13,750 bases of DNA from Alphaproteobacteria bacterium (GCA_024279575.1 JAJRRJ010000067.1:1-13750), one strand, 5' to 3'; numbered from the stretch's first letter, positions 6,941 through 13,750 are shown. Made by a program: numbers and translations. The notes: a model not told the origin generated them from the sequence alone.

Positions 6941-8137
6941 TTAGTGAAATACTGTAACCGTTGGGGTTATTGTGCGGTGAATTATCATTGCCGCCCCGCC
7001 AATTGCAGCGGTCAGTCGCCCTGAAGAGCCGCGCATGACACGCGGATAGATGCGTGCGGGTCTGTTGGCAATGGACCCTGTGGGAAGGTCAAGTTTGGCG
7101 ATCAGTGCATCTATCACCACATCAGCTATGGCACCGCCCAAAATAACTGTTTCAGGGTCAAAAAGATTTTCCACCATGCCAATTGCCTGGGAAAGATGCA
7201 AGGCAGCGACTTCAACCCATTCCAACATGGCGGGGTTTTGAGCCTCCAAAAGCGAGGCAAGTGTAAAGCCTTCGGGTAGCTCGCCGCCAGCTTTTTCAAG
7301 GAAGGCAAAGGCGCCCATTCTTGAAGCGTATGTTTCCAGACACCCAAAATTGCCGCACGGGCAGGGAAGTCCGTTCGCCTTGGTTATGATATGGCCGATT
7401 TCCCCCGCATTACCCAAAGCCCCACGCTGGGAATGCCCTCCTGCAATCACCCCCAGGCCAAGACCGGTGCCAAAATATATGAAGCAAAAATTGTTCAACT
7501 CAGAGGCCGCGCCGGCCAAACGTTCGGATACTGCTGCTGCAGTAGCGTCATTTTCAATGATAACCGGACAGTTTAGCGCCTTTTCAAATTCCTGCCTGAT
7601 ATCAATGCTCTCCCAGCCGCCAGGCACCGCCGCACCCGAAAAACTCAAACCTGACTTGCCAAACGGTCCGGGCATCACAATGCCGGTGCCAAGTAGATTT
7701 TTCCGATCCCGTCCACTTACCTCTATGGCAGAGGCAATCAGTTTTGTTACAGCGGGAATTGCTTTTTCCGGGGATGCATCGGGCAGCTTTTTTCGTCGGG
7801 AAAAAATTCTTTTGCCAGACAGGTTGAGCAATGCACACACCATGGCATCGGGTAAAATTTCAACCCCAAGGGCAAATGCACCATCAGGATTAAACTGATA
7901 TTGCAGGGCCGGTTTGCCCCGCATTCCTGAACGATGGCCCACTGTGCGCAACAGCCCCTCACCCTCCAACGTGTCAATAATATTGGAAACCGCTTGAATG
8001 GAAAGCCCGCAACTGCGGGAAATTTCCGCCCTGCCAGCTGGTTCATGGGCGCGCACAAAATCCAGTACCACGCGCCGATTATGGCTTCGACTTCGGCCCG
8101 CATTGCTACCGATTACACCTGTGCCTTCTTCAACCAT
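6941..8137 (-). CDS. ROK-family transcriptional regulator (NagC/XylR type)
   Basis: A 398-residue repressor-type ROK protein. An N-terminal winged helix-turn-helix (about 18-80; segment GRAEISRSCGLSIQAVSNIIDTLE at 35-58) precedes the ROK sugar-binding domain. In that domain I see IENDATAAA (194-202), the glycine-rich YFGTGLGLGV (221-230), GEIGHI (245-250) and the zinc-binding CPCGNFGC (Cys259, 261, 266 with His249). The N-terminal DxGGT phosphate loop of ROK sugar kinases is absent (GVEILPDAMVC instead), so it is a sensor rather than a kinase. ROK repressors usually bind sugars or amino sugars, and this is a main reason to suspect a sugar-like inducer. The ATG at 8137 has CAGG 5 nt upstream. 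It is divergent from the ABC operon and probably controls both units, including itself. Confidence 0.92.
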   Translation of the reverse strand: MVEEGTGVIGSNAGRSRSHNRRVVLDFVRAHEPAGRAEISRSCGLSIQAVSNIIDTLEGEGLLRTVGHRSGMRGKPALQYQFNPDGAFALGVEILPDAMVCALLNLSGKRIFSRRKKLPDASPEKAIPAVTKLIASAIEVSGRDRKNLLGTGIVMPGPFGKSGLSFSGAAVPGGWESIDIRQEFEKALNCPVIIENDATAAAVSERLAGAASELNNFCFIYFGTGLGLGVIAGGHSQRGALGNAGEIGHIITKANGLPCPCGNFGCLETYASRMGAFAFLEKAGGELPEGFTLASLLEAQNPAMLEWVEVAALHLSQAIGMVENLFDPETVILGGAIADVVIDALIAKLDLPTGSIANRPARIYPRVMRGSSGRLTAAIGGAAMIIHRTITPTVTVFH

Positions 8138-8162
8138 AAACCTGCTACTTGCTATTTTTTAC

Positions 8163-8224
8163 TCAACTAACTTGAATTAAATATTGATTTGTTTTTCGCT
8201 TTGGTCAACACTTGAGTTGCAACT
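8163..8224. promoter_or_regulatory. Candidate ROK operator cluster
   Basis: In the ROK/ABC divergent region I see several overlapping inverted repeats built from the same half-sites. They are TCAAC-TAA-CTTGA (8163-8175), TCAA-CAC-TTGA (8205-8215), CAACACTTGAGTTG (8206-8219, imperfect) and the perfect palindrome AGTTGCAACT (8215-8224). The right-hand group overlaps the best -35 candidate for the ROK gene. A shared TCAA/TTGA and CAAC/GTTG half-site is what one expects for a dimeric repressor that also controls itself. Assignment to the ROK protein is inferred from position only. Confidence 0.45.
8178..8208 (-). promoter_or_regulatory. Candidate promoter of the ROK/PIG-L transcript
   Basis: On the minus strand TTGACC (8208-8203) is a good -35. 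After 17 nt comes AATATT (8185-8180), or after 19 nt TATTTA (8183-8178), as an imperfect -10. The -10 ends about 41 nt before the ROK start codon. The -35 lies within the palindromic operator cluster, so repressor bound there would block this promoter. Confidence 0.35.
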
Positions 8225-8265
8225 ACCTCGTTTGCAGGCGCCTTTTTTGTCTTTCAAGCGGGGAT

Positions 8266-8271
8266 TATAAA
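8266..8271 (+). promoter_or_regulatory. Candidate -10 element of the ABC operon
   Basis: TATAAA sits 89 nt before the start of the solute-binding protein gene. Only T-rich, non-consensus sequence (around 8243-8249) lies at the -35 distance, so the promoter would be weak or activator-dependent. Placing transcription start near 8278 would leave a leader of about 80 nt. Confidence 0.25.
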
Positions 8272-8307
8272 AGTGACCAAGCAGGTCAGGAAATGAATTT
8301 CAGCAAT

Positions 8308-8346
8308 GAACACGGGGCGTTGATCGCAACAGGTGTTCACCGAACA
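8308..8346 (+). repeat. Competing inverted repeats in the leader before the solute-binding protein gene
   Basis: GAACAC (8308-8313) is the exact reverse complement of GTGTTC (8333-8338), enclosing a second inverted repeat GTTG-ATCG-CAAC (8319-8330). The same TGTTC (8334-8338) can instead pair with GAACA (8342-8346), which runs into the strong ribosome-binding site AGGAGG (8346-8351). The two pairings exclude each other. This could be an mRNA switch at the ribosome-binding site, or simply three GAACA/TGTTC protein-binding half-sites. Confidence 0.35.
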
Positions 8347-8360
8347 GGAGGAAGCAAGAC

Positions 8361-9629
8361 ATGAAAATACTAAACAAAAAGTTTTGGAAGAACAGCGTTA
8401 CGGGCCTTGCCGCTGGCGCGGTTTTTGCCATGGGTACCGCCGCCGCCAACGCAGTGGAGATCGAATATTGGCAGTATTTCTTTGAGGCACGGGTTAACGC
8501 CGTTGACATACTGATTGAAAACTTTGAAGCCGCAAACCCTGACATCACCGTCATTCAAACCACATTTCCTTATGCGGATTACCGCACCAAAGTTGCCGCC
8601 TCCATTCCTGCAGGTCAGGGACCGGATGTGGTTCAGCTCTTTTATGGATGGTTAAATGACTATGTGGATGCGGATCTGATCCGGCCTCTGCCAACTGACA
8701 TGTTCCCCCCCGAACAAATCGAGGCTGAATTTTTCCCAATGGTTCAGGCGATGAAACGCGATGGCGCTTATATGGCTTTGCCCACCGCAGTTCGTGCGCT
8801 GGCATTGTTTTATAACAAACGCCTGTTTGAAGAAGCCGGAATAGAAGCACCGCCTGAGACGCTGGATGAACTGGTTGACATTGCTGCCGCTCTTACCAAA
8901 CGAGATGGCTCGGGCAACATTACCCAGGTGGGAATAACCACTGGTATGAATGCACAGGATCACCATTGGTGGCGCGAAGTGCTGGTGCGCCAGTTCGGTG
9001 GCTCCCCTTATACTGATGACTATAAAACCGTTACCTATAATGATGCTTCCGGTATTGCCGCTTTACAGTGGTATGCGGATCTTGAAACCACTCACGGGGT
9101 AACGCAGTCTGGGGTTATGGATGAGCCCCAGGCCGCATTCAAAGCGGGACGCGCCGGTATGCATATCGATGGGTCTTTTAGAATTGGCGCATTGAATTCT
9201 ACGCGCGGGCTGGAATGGGGCGTTGCCGAATTGCCCGCCGGACCTGATGGCATGCGCTCCAACTATTCCTCCTATTGGGTAAATGCTGTTACCTCCAAGG
9301 CAGAAGGGGAAAAGCAGGAAGCGGCCTTGAAGTTCATGGCGTATCTGACCTCAGATGAGGCCATGCAAATATGGCTTGAAACAGTTGGCGAGTTACCTGC
9401 CAAACCAACGGCTGCCCTGACAGATGCCAACAAGGCGGACCCGGTATTTGGTCCGTTTGTCGAGGGACTCGGTTATGCAAGGACCACTATTTTTGCTAAC
9501 GAATCCGGGCAACGCCAGGTAATTATGGATGCCCTGCAACGCATTTTGCTGGAGGACGCATCAGCGGAAACAGCATTGGGTGAAGCTGCTGCCACCGAGC
9601 AGGCCCTGCTCGATGAGTACTATAACTAA
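8361..9629 (+). CDS. Extracellular solute-binding protein, family 1 (CUT1 sugar ABC transporter)
   Basis: A 422-residue periplasmic substrate-binding protein. The signal peptide has basic residues (MKILNKKFWK), a hydrophobic core and a probable cleavage after ANA (residue 31), giving a mature protein starting VEIEYWQYF. Family-1 traits are the opening beta strand, FEAANPDITV (53-62), KVAASIPAGQGPDVVQLFYGW (75-95), the hinge region ALPTAVRALALFYNK (around 139-153) and FEAGIEAPPETLDELVDIA-type text after it. The aromatic residues (WQYFF, FYGW, HHWW) fit a carbohydrate-like ligand, but the exact substrate cannot be read from sequence. A strong AGGAGG lies 9 nt before the ATG. It is the first gene of the rightward operon and is separated from the permeases by a hairpin, as expected for a subunit made in excess. 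A C7 run occurs at 8705-8711. Confidence 0.93.
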   Translation: MKILNKKFWKNSVTGLAAGAVFAMGTAAANAVEIEYWQYFFEARVNAVDILIENFEAANPDITVIQTTFPYADYRTKVAASIPAGQGPDVVQLFYGWLNDYVDADLIRPLPTDMFPPEQIEAEFFPMVQAMKRDGAYMALPTAVRALALFYNKRLFEEAGIEAPPETLDELVDIAAALTKRDGSGNITQVGITTGMNAQDHHWWREVLVRQFGGSPYTDDYKTVTYNDASGIAALQWYADLETTHGVTQSGVMDEPQAAFKAGRAGMHIDGSFRIGALNSTRGLEWGVAELPAGPDGMRSNYSSYWVNAVTSKAEGEKQEAALKFMAYLTSDEAMQIWLETVGELPAKPTAALTDANKADPVFGPFVEGLGYARTTIFANESGQRQVIMDALQRILLEDASAETALGEAAATEQALLDEYYN

Positions 9630-9643
9630 CCTCAATAAATCCC

Positions 9644-9680
9644 GGCGGCTCTGAAATGTTTTTGGAGCCGCCATATTTTT
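9644..9680 (+). terminator. Intercistronic hairpin between binding-protein and permease genes
   Basis: GGCGGCTC (9644-9651) pairs perfectly with GAGCCGCC (9665-9672) across a 13-nt loop and is followed by ATATTTTT (9673-9680). It looks like an intrinsic terminator or an RNA-stabilising stem. In binding-protein operons such a stem commonly lets the binding protein be produced in excess over the membrane subunits. The following genes have no other evident promoter, so partial read-through is likely. Confidence 0.72.
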
Positions 9681-9694
9681 GAGCGAGTGTGCAC

Positions 9695-10588
9695 ATGTTT
9701 GGTTACAAATCACTATCCATTAAACAAAAACAGGTTGTCTGGGCGTGGGGATTTCTGGCGCTTCCGGTTGTTTTTTATTCTGTTATCCGTTTTTATCCCA
9801 CTTTTGGAGCTGTGTTGCTTTCATTTCAGGAGTGGAACCTTTTGGGAGGGAAAACCTGGAATGGCATAGAGAATTATCAAAAACTTTTTGCTGACCCTGT
9901 GTTCTGGAAAGTCTTTGGCAACACATTCCTCTATCTGATTTTGGGCACACCAATTTCTTTGCTCGTTTCCTTCATTATCGCCTATAATCTGGATAAAGTG
10001 CGCTTTATGCACGGCACAATTCGTGCGCTGTATTTTTTGCCCTTTATGACCTCAACCGTTGCAATGGCATGGTTGTGGCGCTGGTTCTATCAGCCCGTCC
10101 CCATTGGTCTGTTCAACAATATGCTGGCGGCAATCAGTATTCCCCAATTCCCGTTTCTTAAATCAACTTTCTGGGCGCTCCCTTCGATTTGGGCCCCCGC
10201 TGTTTGGGCGGGACTTGGCTTTCAAGTGATTATTTTCATGGCTGGCATCCGCGCCATTCCCAACACCTATTATGAGGCTGCACGCATTGACGGTGTTGGA
10301 CCATGGACTATCCTGAGGGAAATTACCCTGCCTTTGCTTAAGCCGACAATCGTATTTCTTGTCGTGTTTTCATCCATTGGATTTTTGCGCATTTTTGATC
10401 AGGTGTTTAACATGACCACCAATGATCCGGGGGGGCCGCTCAATGCAACCAAACCCCTCGTTTTGATGATTTACGACACGGCCTTTAACGCCTTTGATAT
10501 GGGATATGCCGCAGCGCAAACCGTGGTGCTGTTTACTGTGTTACTGGTGGTCAGCCTTGTTCAACTTCGCATTATGAGGGACAAGTAA
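9695..10588 (+). CDS. CUT1 ABC transporter permease (MalF/UgpA-like)
   Basis: A 297-residue inner-membrane permease with about six transmembrane helices. The cytoplasmic EAA loop that contacts the ATPase is EAARIDGVGPWTILREITLP (194-213). NDPGGPLNAT (243-252) is the usual periplasmic loop near the C-terminus of MalF/UgpA-type subunits. Length is typical for the short CUT1 form. I chose the ATG at 9695, with GAGCGAG (9681-9687) 7 nt upstream. A GTG two codons earlier (9689) lies too close to that site. It pairs with the next gene to form the membrane channel. A G7 run at 10429-10435 encodes the DPGG turn. Confidence 0.92.
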   Translation: MFGYKSLSIKQKQVVWAWGFLALPVVFYSVIRFYPTFGAVLLSFQEWNLLGGKTWNGIENYQKLFADPVFWKVFGNTFLYLILGTPISLLVSFIIAYNLDKVRFMHGTIRALYFLPFMTSTVAMAWLWRWFYQPVPIGLFNNMLAAISIPQFPFLKSTFWALPSIWAPAVWAGLGFQVIIFMAGIRAIPNTYYEAARIDGVGPWTILREITLPLLKPTIVFLVVFSSIGFLRIFDQVFNMTTNDPGGPLNATKPLVLMIYDTAFNAFDMGYAAAQTVVLFTVLLVVSLVQLRIMRDK

Positions 10589-11470
10589 ATGGCAATCGAA
10601 GAAATTAAAGCCTCCTCGGGCACCCTTGAAAAACAAGCCGCCTCAACCGGCTACAAGGATGTTGATCCGGGCAAAGTTATACGCTGGACGCTCCTGTTCC
10701 TTGGTGGTGTGGTCATGGTCATGCCGATCGTGTTCATGATATCAACATCCCTTAAATGGCCCCATGAAATTTATGAACTCTCGATAATCCCCAAAGAACC
10801 CACGCTGGACAATTATATTTTTGTTCTGGAGGACGGGCGGTTTTATCAATGGTTCTGGAATTCATTGCTCATTGCAACGGCAACAACAATTTCTGCGGTT
10901 CTGTTTGATTCAATGGTTGGGTATGCGCTGTGCAAGTTCAGTTTCCGAGGTCGGATGTTTATTTTTATTGCGATCTTGTCAACCCTGATGATCCCCACCG
11001 AGATGCTGGTTATTCCCTGGTACATCATGGCGCGGGATTTCGGGTGGCTGAATTCCCATTGGGGAATCATGTTCCCCGGCATGATGACGGCCTTTGGCAC
11101 TTTCCTGATGAAACAGTTTTTTGAAACGGTGCCAGATGATTTTCTGGAAGCGGCGCGCATTGATGGTTTGAACGAACTTCAAATATGGTGGAGCGTTGCC
11201 ATGCCGTTGGTGACGCCTGCTTTGTCGGCGCTGGCAATCTTTGTTTTCCTTGGAAACTGGACGGCATTTATCTGGCCATTGATCGTAACCAACTCGCCTT
11301 CCCTTTATACTCTGCCCGTAGGCCTGACCACATTCAGCGTCGAGCAAAGCGTGCAGTGGGAGCTGATAATGACCGGGGCCGCACTGGCAACCATTCCCAC
11401 ATTATTGGTATTTCTGATTTTCCAACGCTATATCATTCGTGGTGTGGTGATGGCAGGATTGAAAGGATGA
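10589..11470 (+). CDS. CUT1 ABC transporter permease (MalG/UgpE-like)
   Basis: A 293-residue second permease of the importer. A ~30-residue polar N-terminal tail precedes six predicted transmembrane helices. The EAA loop is EAARIDGLNELQIWWSVAMP (187-206), and the C-terminus YIIRGVVMAGLKG is characteristic of MalG/UgpE-type subunits. Its ATG follows the stop of the previous permease without a gap, with GAGGG (10576-10580) as ribosome-binding site inside that gene. Its TGA overlaps the ATG of the lyase gene (ATGA), so translation of the two is probably coupled. Confidence 0.93.
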   Translation: MAIEEIKASSGTLEKQAASTGYKDVDPGKVIRWTLLFLGGVVMVMPIVFMISTSLKWPHEIYELSIIPKEPTLDNYIFVLEDGRFYQWFWNSLLIATATTISAVLFDSMVGYALCKFSFRGRMFIFIAILSTLMIPTEMLVIPWYIMARDFGWLNSHWGIMFPGMMTAFGTFLMKQFFETVPDDFLEAARIDGLNELQIWWSVAMPLVTPALSALAIFVFLGNWTAFIWPLIVTNSPSLYTLPVGLTTFSVEQSVQWELIMTGAALATIPTLLVFLIFQRYIIRGVVMAGLKG

Positions 11471-12966
11471 TTGATACAAGCACGTTCCCAAACGAAGTTT
11501 ATAAACAAGCTGTGCTTGCTCCCCTTTTTGAGGGGGCAAAAAAGCACTTTGCCGGTGCGGTTGCAGATATCAATCGGGCACATCTGGTCATGTTGGGCGA
11601 AACGCAAGTCCTGTCGAGCGAGCATGCAAGCAAAATTGGTGATGCGCTGGCACAGATTGATGCTGAACTTGATATTGAGGGCCTTGAATATACCGGTGAA
11701 TTTGAGGACTATTTTTTTATAGTCGAAGAAGAGCTAAAAAAGCGGATCGGCCCTGACATTGCGGGCGCGCTTCATACTGCACGGTCCAGAAATGATATGG
11801 ATCACACTGTTTTCAAAATGGTTTTGCGCAAAAAACTGGACGCCCTGCTTGAGCTGGGGCATGCACTGGCTGGTGCACTGATCCAAAAGGCGGACGCTGA
11901 AAAAGAAACGCTGATCGTTGCCTACACCCATGGCCAGCCCGCTCAACCAAGCACCTTTGGCCACTATCTTGGCGGTGTGATCGAAGTTTTGCTACGCGAT
12001 TTGAAGCGCCTGCATGATACACGCCAACTCCTGCAAAAATGCCCTATGGGTGCCGCTGCAATTACAACTTCAGGCTTTGCCATAGATCGCCACCGCGTTG
12101 CTGAATTACTTGGATTTGAAACGCCGTCGCAAAATTCGTATTCATGCATCGCAGCTGTGGATTATATTACCGGACTTTATTCAGCAATTAAGCTGACCTT
12201 TTTGCATCTGGGGCGGGTTGTGCAGGACTTTCAGTTCTGGAGTTCCTTTGAAGTGGGCCAACTCTATGTTCCCAATGAATTTGTGCAAATCAGCTCAATT
12301 ATGCCGCAAAAACGCAACCCCGTCCCAATTGAGCATTTGCGACTTTTGTCCTCCCTTACCGTTGGTAAATGCGATATGATGGTCAACACCATGCACAATA
12401 CCCCGTTCACCGATATGAATGACAGTGAGGGGGAAGTGCAGCAGGCGGGGTTTGGTGCATTTGAAAACGGGGGGCGGATTTTTTCTCTGCTTGGCGCTAT
12501 GGTGCCGACCCTCTCAATTCAACAGGATAGTGTACAAAAAAACACGGAAAAAAGTTGCATCACTATTACTGAATTGGCAGATAATCTGGTGCGAAACGAA
12601 GGTATTTCCTTCAGGCAGGCCCACGAAATCTCGGCTGCGGTTTCCAAAAGCGTCATGCAAAACAACCTTTCACTACAAAACGGCTATGATGCCTTCAAAA
12701 GAGCATTTGAAACCCGAACTGGACGAGGCCCGGAATTGGATGAAACTAATTTTTCCCGCGTGGTATCCCCAGAAAACTTTATAGCAGTGCGGGATCGTTT
12801 CGGGGGACCGGCTTTAGCGCCAATGAAGGTGGCACTTGCCTCCTACGCCGATGAATTAAAAAGACTTTCCAGGCAATCAACAAAACATCAAACGGATTTG
12901 CTTTTGGCTCAGCAAAACCTGACCGATGCCTTTTTACACATTAAAACCAACAAAAAAGGAACCTGA
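11467..12966 (+). CDS. Argininosuccinate-lyase-like enzyme (fumarase/aspartase superfamily), substrate unknown
   Basis: A 499-residue homotetramer-type lyase, slightly longer than ArgH (~460). The superfamily framework is present: HTARSRND (103-110; ArgH has TGRSRND), THGQPAQPSTFGH (154-166, with the catalytic-region His155), MGAAAITTSGFAIDR (194-208) and the signature SSIMPQKRNP (276-285) with the active-site serine loop. The ArgH-typical N-terminal WGGRF is missing. The ArgH segment YNKDxQEDKE is replaced by DMNDSEGEVQ (316-325), so the Tyr, Gln and Lys that hold argininosuccinate are Asp, Glu and Val here. I infer it splits fumarate or a related acid from another N- or O-succinyl-type compound. 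The ATG overlaps the permease stop by 4 bp and has AGGA 8 nt upstream. The ATPase gene starts 1 bp after its stop, placing it firmly in the transporter operon. It could still be a divergent ArgH paralogue (ArgH2). Confidence 0.85.
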   Translation: MIDTSTFPNEVYKQAVLAPLFEGAKKHFAGAVADINRAHLVMLGETQVLSSEHASKIGDALAQIDAELDIEGLEYTGEFEDYFFIVEEELKKRIGPDIAGALHTARSRNDMDHTVFKMVLRKKLDALLELGHALAGALIQKADAEKETLIVAYTHGQPAQPSTFGHYLGGVIEVLLRDLKRLHDTRQLLQKCPMGAAAITTSGFAIDRHRVAELLGFETPSQNSYSCIAAVDYITGLYSAIKLTFLHLGRVVQDFQFWSSFEVGQLYVPNEFVQISSIMPQKRNPVPIEHLRLLSSLTVGKCDMMVNTMHNTPFTDMNDSEGEVQQAGFGAFENGGRIFSLLGAMVPTLSIQQDSVQKNTEKSCITITELADNLVRNEGISFRQAHEISAAVSKSVMQNNLSLQNGYDAFKRAFETRTGRGPELDETNFSRVVSPENFIAVRDRFGGPALAPMKVALASYADELKRLSRQSTKHQTDLLLAQQNLTDAFLHIKTNKKGT

Positions 12967-12967
12967 A

Positions 12968-13750
12968 ATGGCAACAGTCGCCTTTGTGGACCTTGTTAAA
13001 ACCTATGGAAAAACTGAAGTGCTCCATGGTATAAATCTAACAGTCAAAGACGGGGAGTTCATCGTTTTCGTTGGCCCGTCCGGGTGCGGAAAATCCACCA
13101 CTTTGCGATTACTTGCAGGGCTTGAGGAAAGCACATCAGGGGATATTCTCATTGGCGACCGGGTTGTAAACAATCTGGAGCCCAAGGAGCGCAATATTGC
13201 CATGGTGTTTCAGAATTACGCAATTTATCCCCATATGAGTGTGCGAAAAAATATCGCCTTTGGTCTAAAAACCGCAAAAATGTCAAAGGAAGACAAGGAA
13301 AAGCGCATTGATGAGGTAGGGGAAATCCTCGGCATGAGCGAACTGCTTGAGCGACGACCAGCCCAACTTTCAGGGGGGCAACGTCAGCGGGTTGCCATCG
13401 GACGCGCCATGGTTCGTGACCCTTCTGTGTTTTTGTTTGATGAGCCTTTGTCCAATCTTGATGCGCAGTTGCGCACACAAATGCGGCTGGAAATTAAAAA
13501 ACTGCATCAAAGAATGGGGACCACAATAATATTTGTGACGCATGATCAGGTGGAAGCTATGACTTTGGCTGACCGGATCGTCATCATGAAGGACGGTCAT
13601 ATCCAGCAGGTGGGCACTCCAACTGAAGTTTACGATCAGCCGGCCAACTTGTTTGTGGCGCAGTTTATTGGCGCCCCATCAATGAATGTGCTTACCGGAA
13701 CCAGCGTTGAAAAAGGCATTCAACTGGATGTCGGCAAGTTGCTCCAAGTC
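12968..13750 (+). CDS. CUT1 ABC transporter ATP-binding protein (MsmX/UgpC/MalK-like; partial)
   Basis: 261 codons to the window edge of an expected ~340-370-residue ATPase that powers the importer. It contains Walker A GPSGCGKST (36-44), Q-loop Gln82 in FQNYAIYPHM, ABC signature LSGGQRQRVAIGRAM (134-148), Walker B VFLFDEP (154-160), D-loop SNLDAQLR and H-loop His192 in THDQVEAM. The text after GTPTEVYDQPANLFVAQFIG (216-235) and PSMNVL begins the regulatory domain typical of MalK/UgpC, and the remainder is off the window. The ATG is 1 bp after the lyase stop, with AAGGA about 7 nt upstream. All catalytic elements seen are intact. Confidence 0.95.
   Translation, partial: MATVAFVDLVKTYGKTEVLHGINLTVKDGEFIVFVGPSGCGKSTTLRLLAGLEESTSGDILIGDRVVNNLEPKERNIAMVFQNYAIYPHMSVRKNIAFGLKTAKMSKEDKEKRIDEVGEILGMSELLERRPAQLSGGQRQRVAIGRAMVRDPSVFLFDEPLSNLDAQLRTQMRLEIKKLHQRMGTTIIFVTHDQVEAMTLADRIVIMKDGHIQQVGTPTEVYDQPANLFVAQFIGAPSMNVLTGTSVEKGIQLDVGKLLQV

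Noticed and set aside
7350..7898. 182-residue open frame on the plus strand
   Set aside because: It is antisense to the well-supported ROK gene, and its Pro/Ser/Ala-rich text matches no family I recognise.
8300..8554. 84-residue minus-strand frame across the start of the binding-protein gene
   Set aside because: It is antisense to the signal peptide and mature N-terminus of the binding protein and has no supporting start signal or homology.
11185..11466. Upstream in-frame extension of the lyase reading frame by 94 codons, overlapping the second permease gene
   Set aside because: The extension reads as a shifted frame of clear permease sequence, has no lyase homology and ignores the ATG at 11467 with a good ribosome-binding site and ATGA overlap.
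11467..12966. Calling the lyase the housekeeping argH
   Set aside because: The substrate-binding YNKDxQEDKE segment and the N-terminal WGGRF are missing, and the gene is embedded in an ABC transporter operon with no arginine genes nearby.
1..13750. tRNA genes, CRISPR arrays, insertion sequences, phage genes
   Set aside because: I looked for cloverleaf-like segments, regularly spaced repeats, transposase or integrase motifs and terminal inverted repeats and found none.

Overview
The window looks like chromosomal DNA of an alphaproteobacterium, most likely a Hyphomicrobiales (Rhizobiales) member with moderate GC. I base this on a divergent cobT/cobS pair followed by a membrane-anchored retropepsin-like protease, on the alphaproteobacterial style of the DusA and hemolysin III proteins, and on a ROK-controlled CUT1 ABC operon. 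The assignment rests on family knowledge and was not searched. I see no tRNA, rRNA, CRISPR array, insertion sequence or integrase. No stretch longer than about 225 bp lacks a gene.

Left part (1-4409), mostly housekeeping. cobT (minus strand, cut by the window edge) and cobS (plus) diverge from a 78-bp spacer and act in the late steps of cobalamin assembly. Behind cobS lie a membrane-anchored retropepsin-like aspartic protease and a small DUF302 protein. The stop codon of DUF302 touches that of dusA, a tRNA-dihydrouridine synthase on the minus strand. A hemolysin III/PAQR-family membrane protein follows, also on the minus strand.

Right part (4545-13750), a catabolic island built around a 223-bp divergent regulatory region (8138-8360). 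Leftward run a ROK-family repressor and, 8 bp behind it, a 795-residue cytoplasmic PIG-L deacetylase with extra C-terminal domains. Rightward runs a tight operon: sugar-type solute-binding protein, an intercistronic hairpin, two CUT1 permeases, an argininosuccinate-lyase-like enzyme, and an MsmX/UgpC-type ATPase cut by the right edge. Permease, lyase and ATPase genes are abutted or overlapped by 0 to 4 bp.

The most interesting point is the lyase. It keeps the catalytic framework of the argininosuccinate lyase/fumarase superfamily but has lost the conserved Tyr-Asn-Lys-Asp...Gln...Lys segment that binds argininosuccinate in true ArgH. Together with the deacetylase, the sugar-type transporter and the ROK repressor, this suggests an uncharacterised route. 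An imported N-acylated, probably amino-sugar-containing compound would be deacylated and then split by fumarate-type beta-elimination. The substrate is unknown, and this pathway is an inference from gene content.
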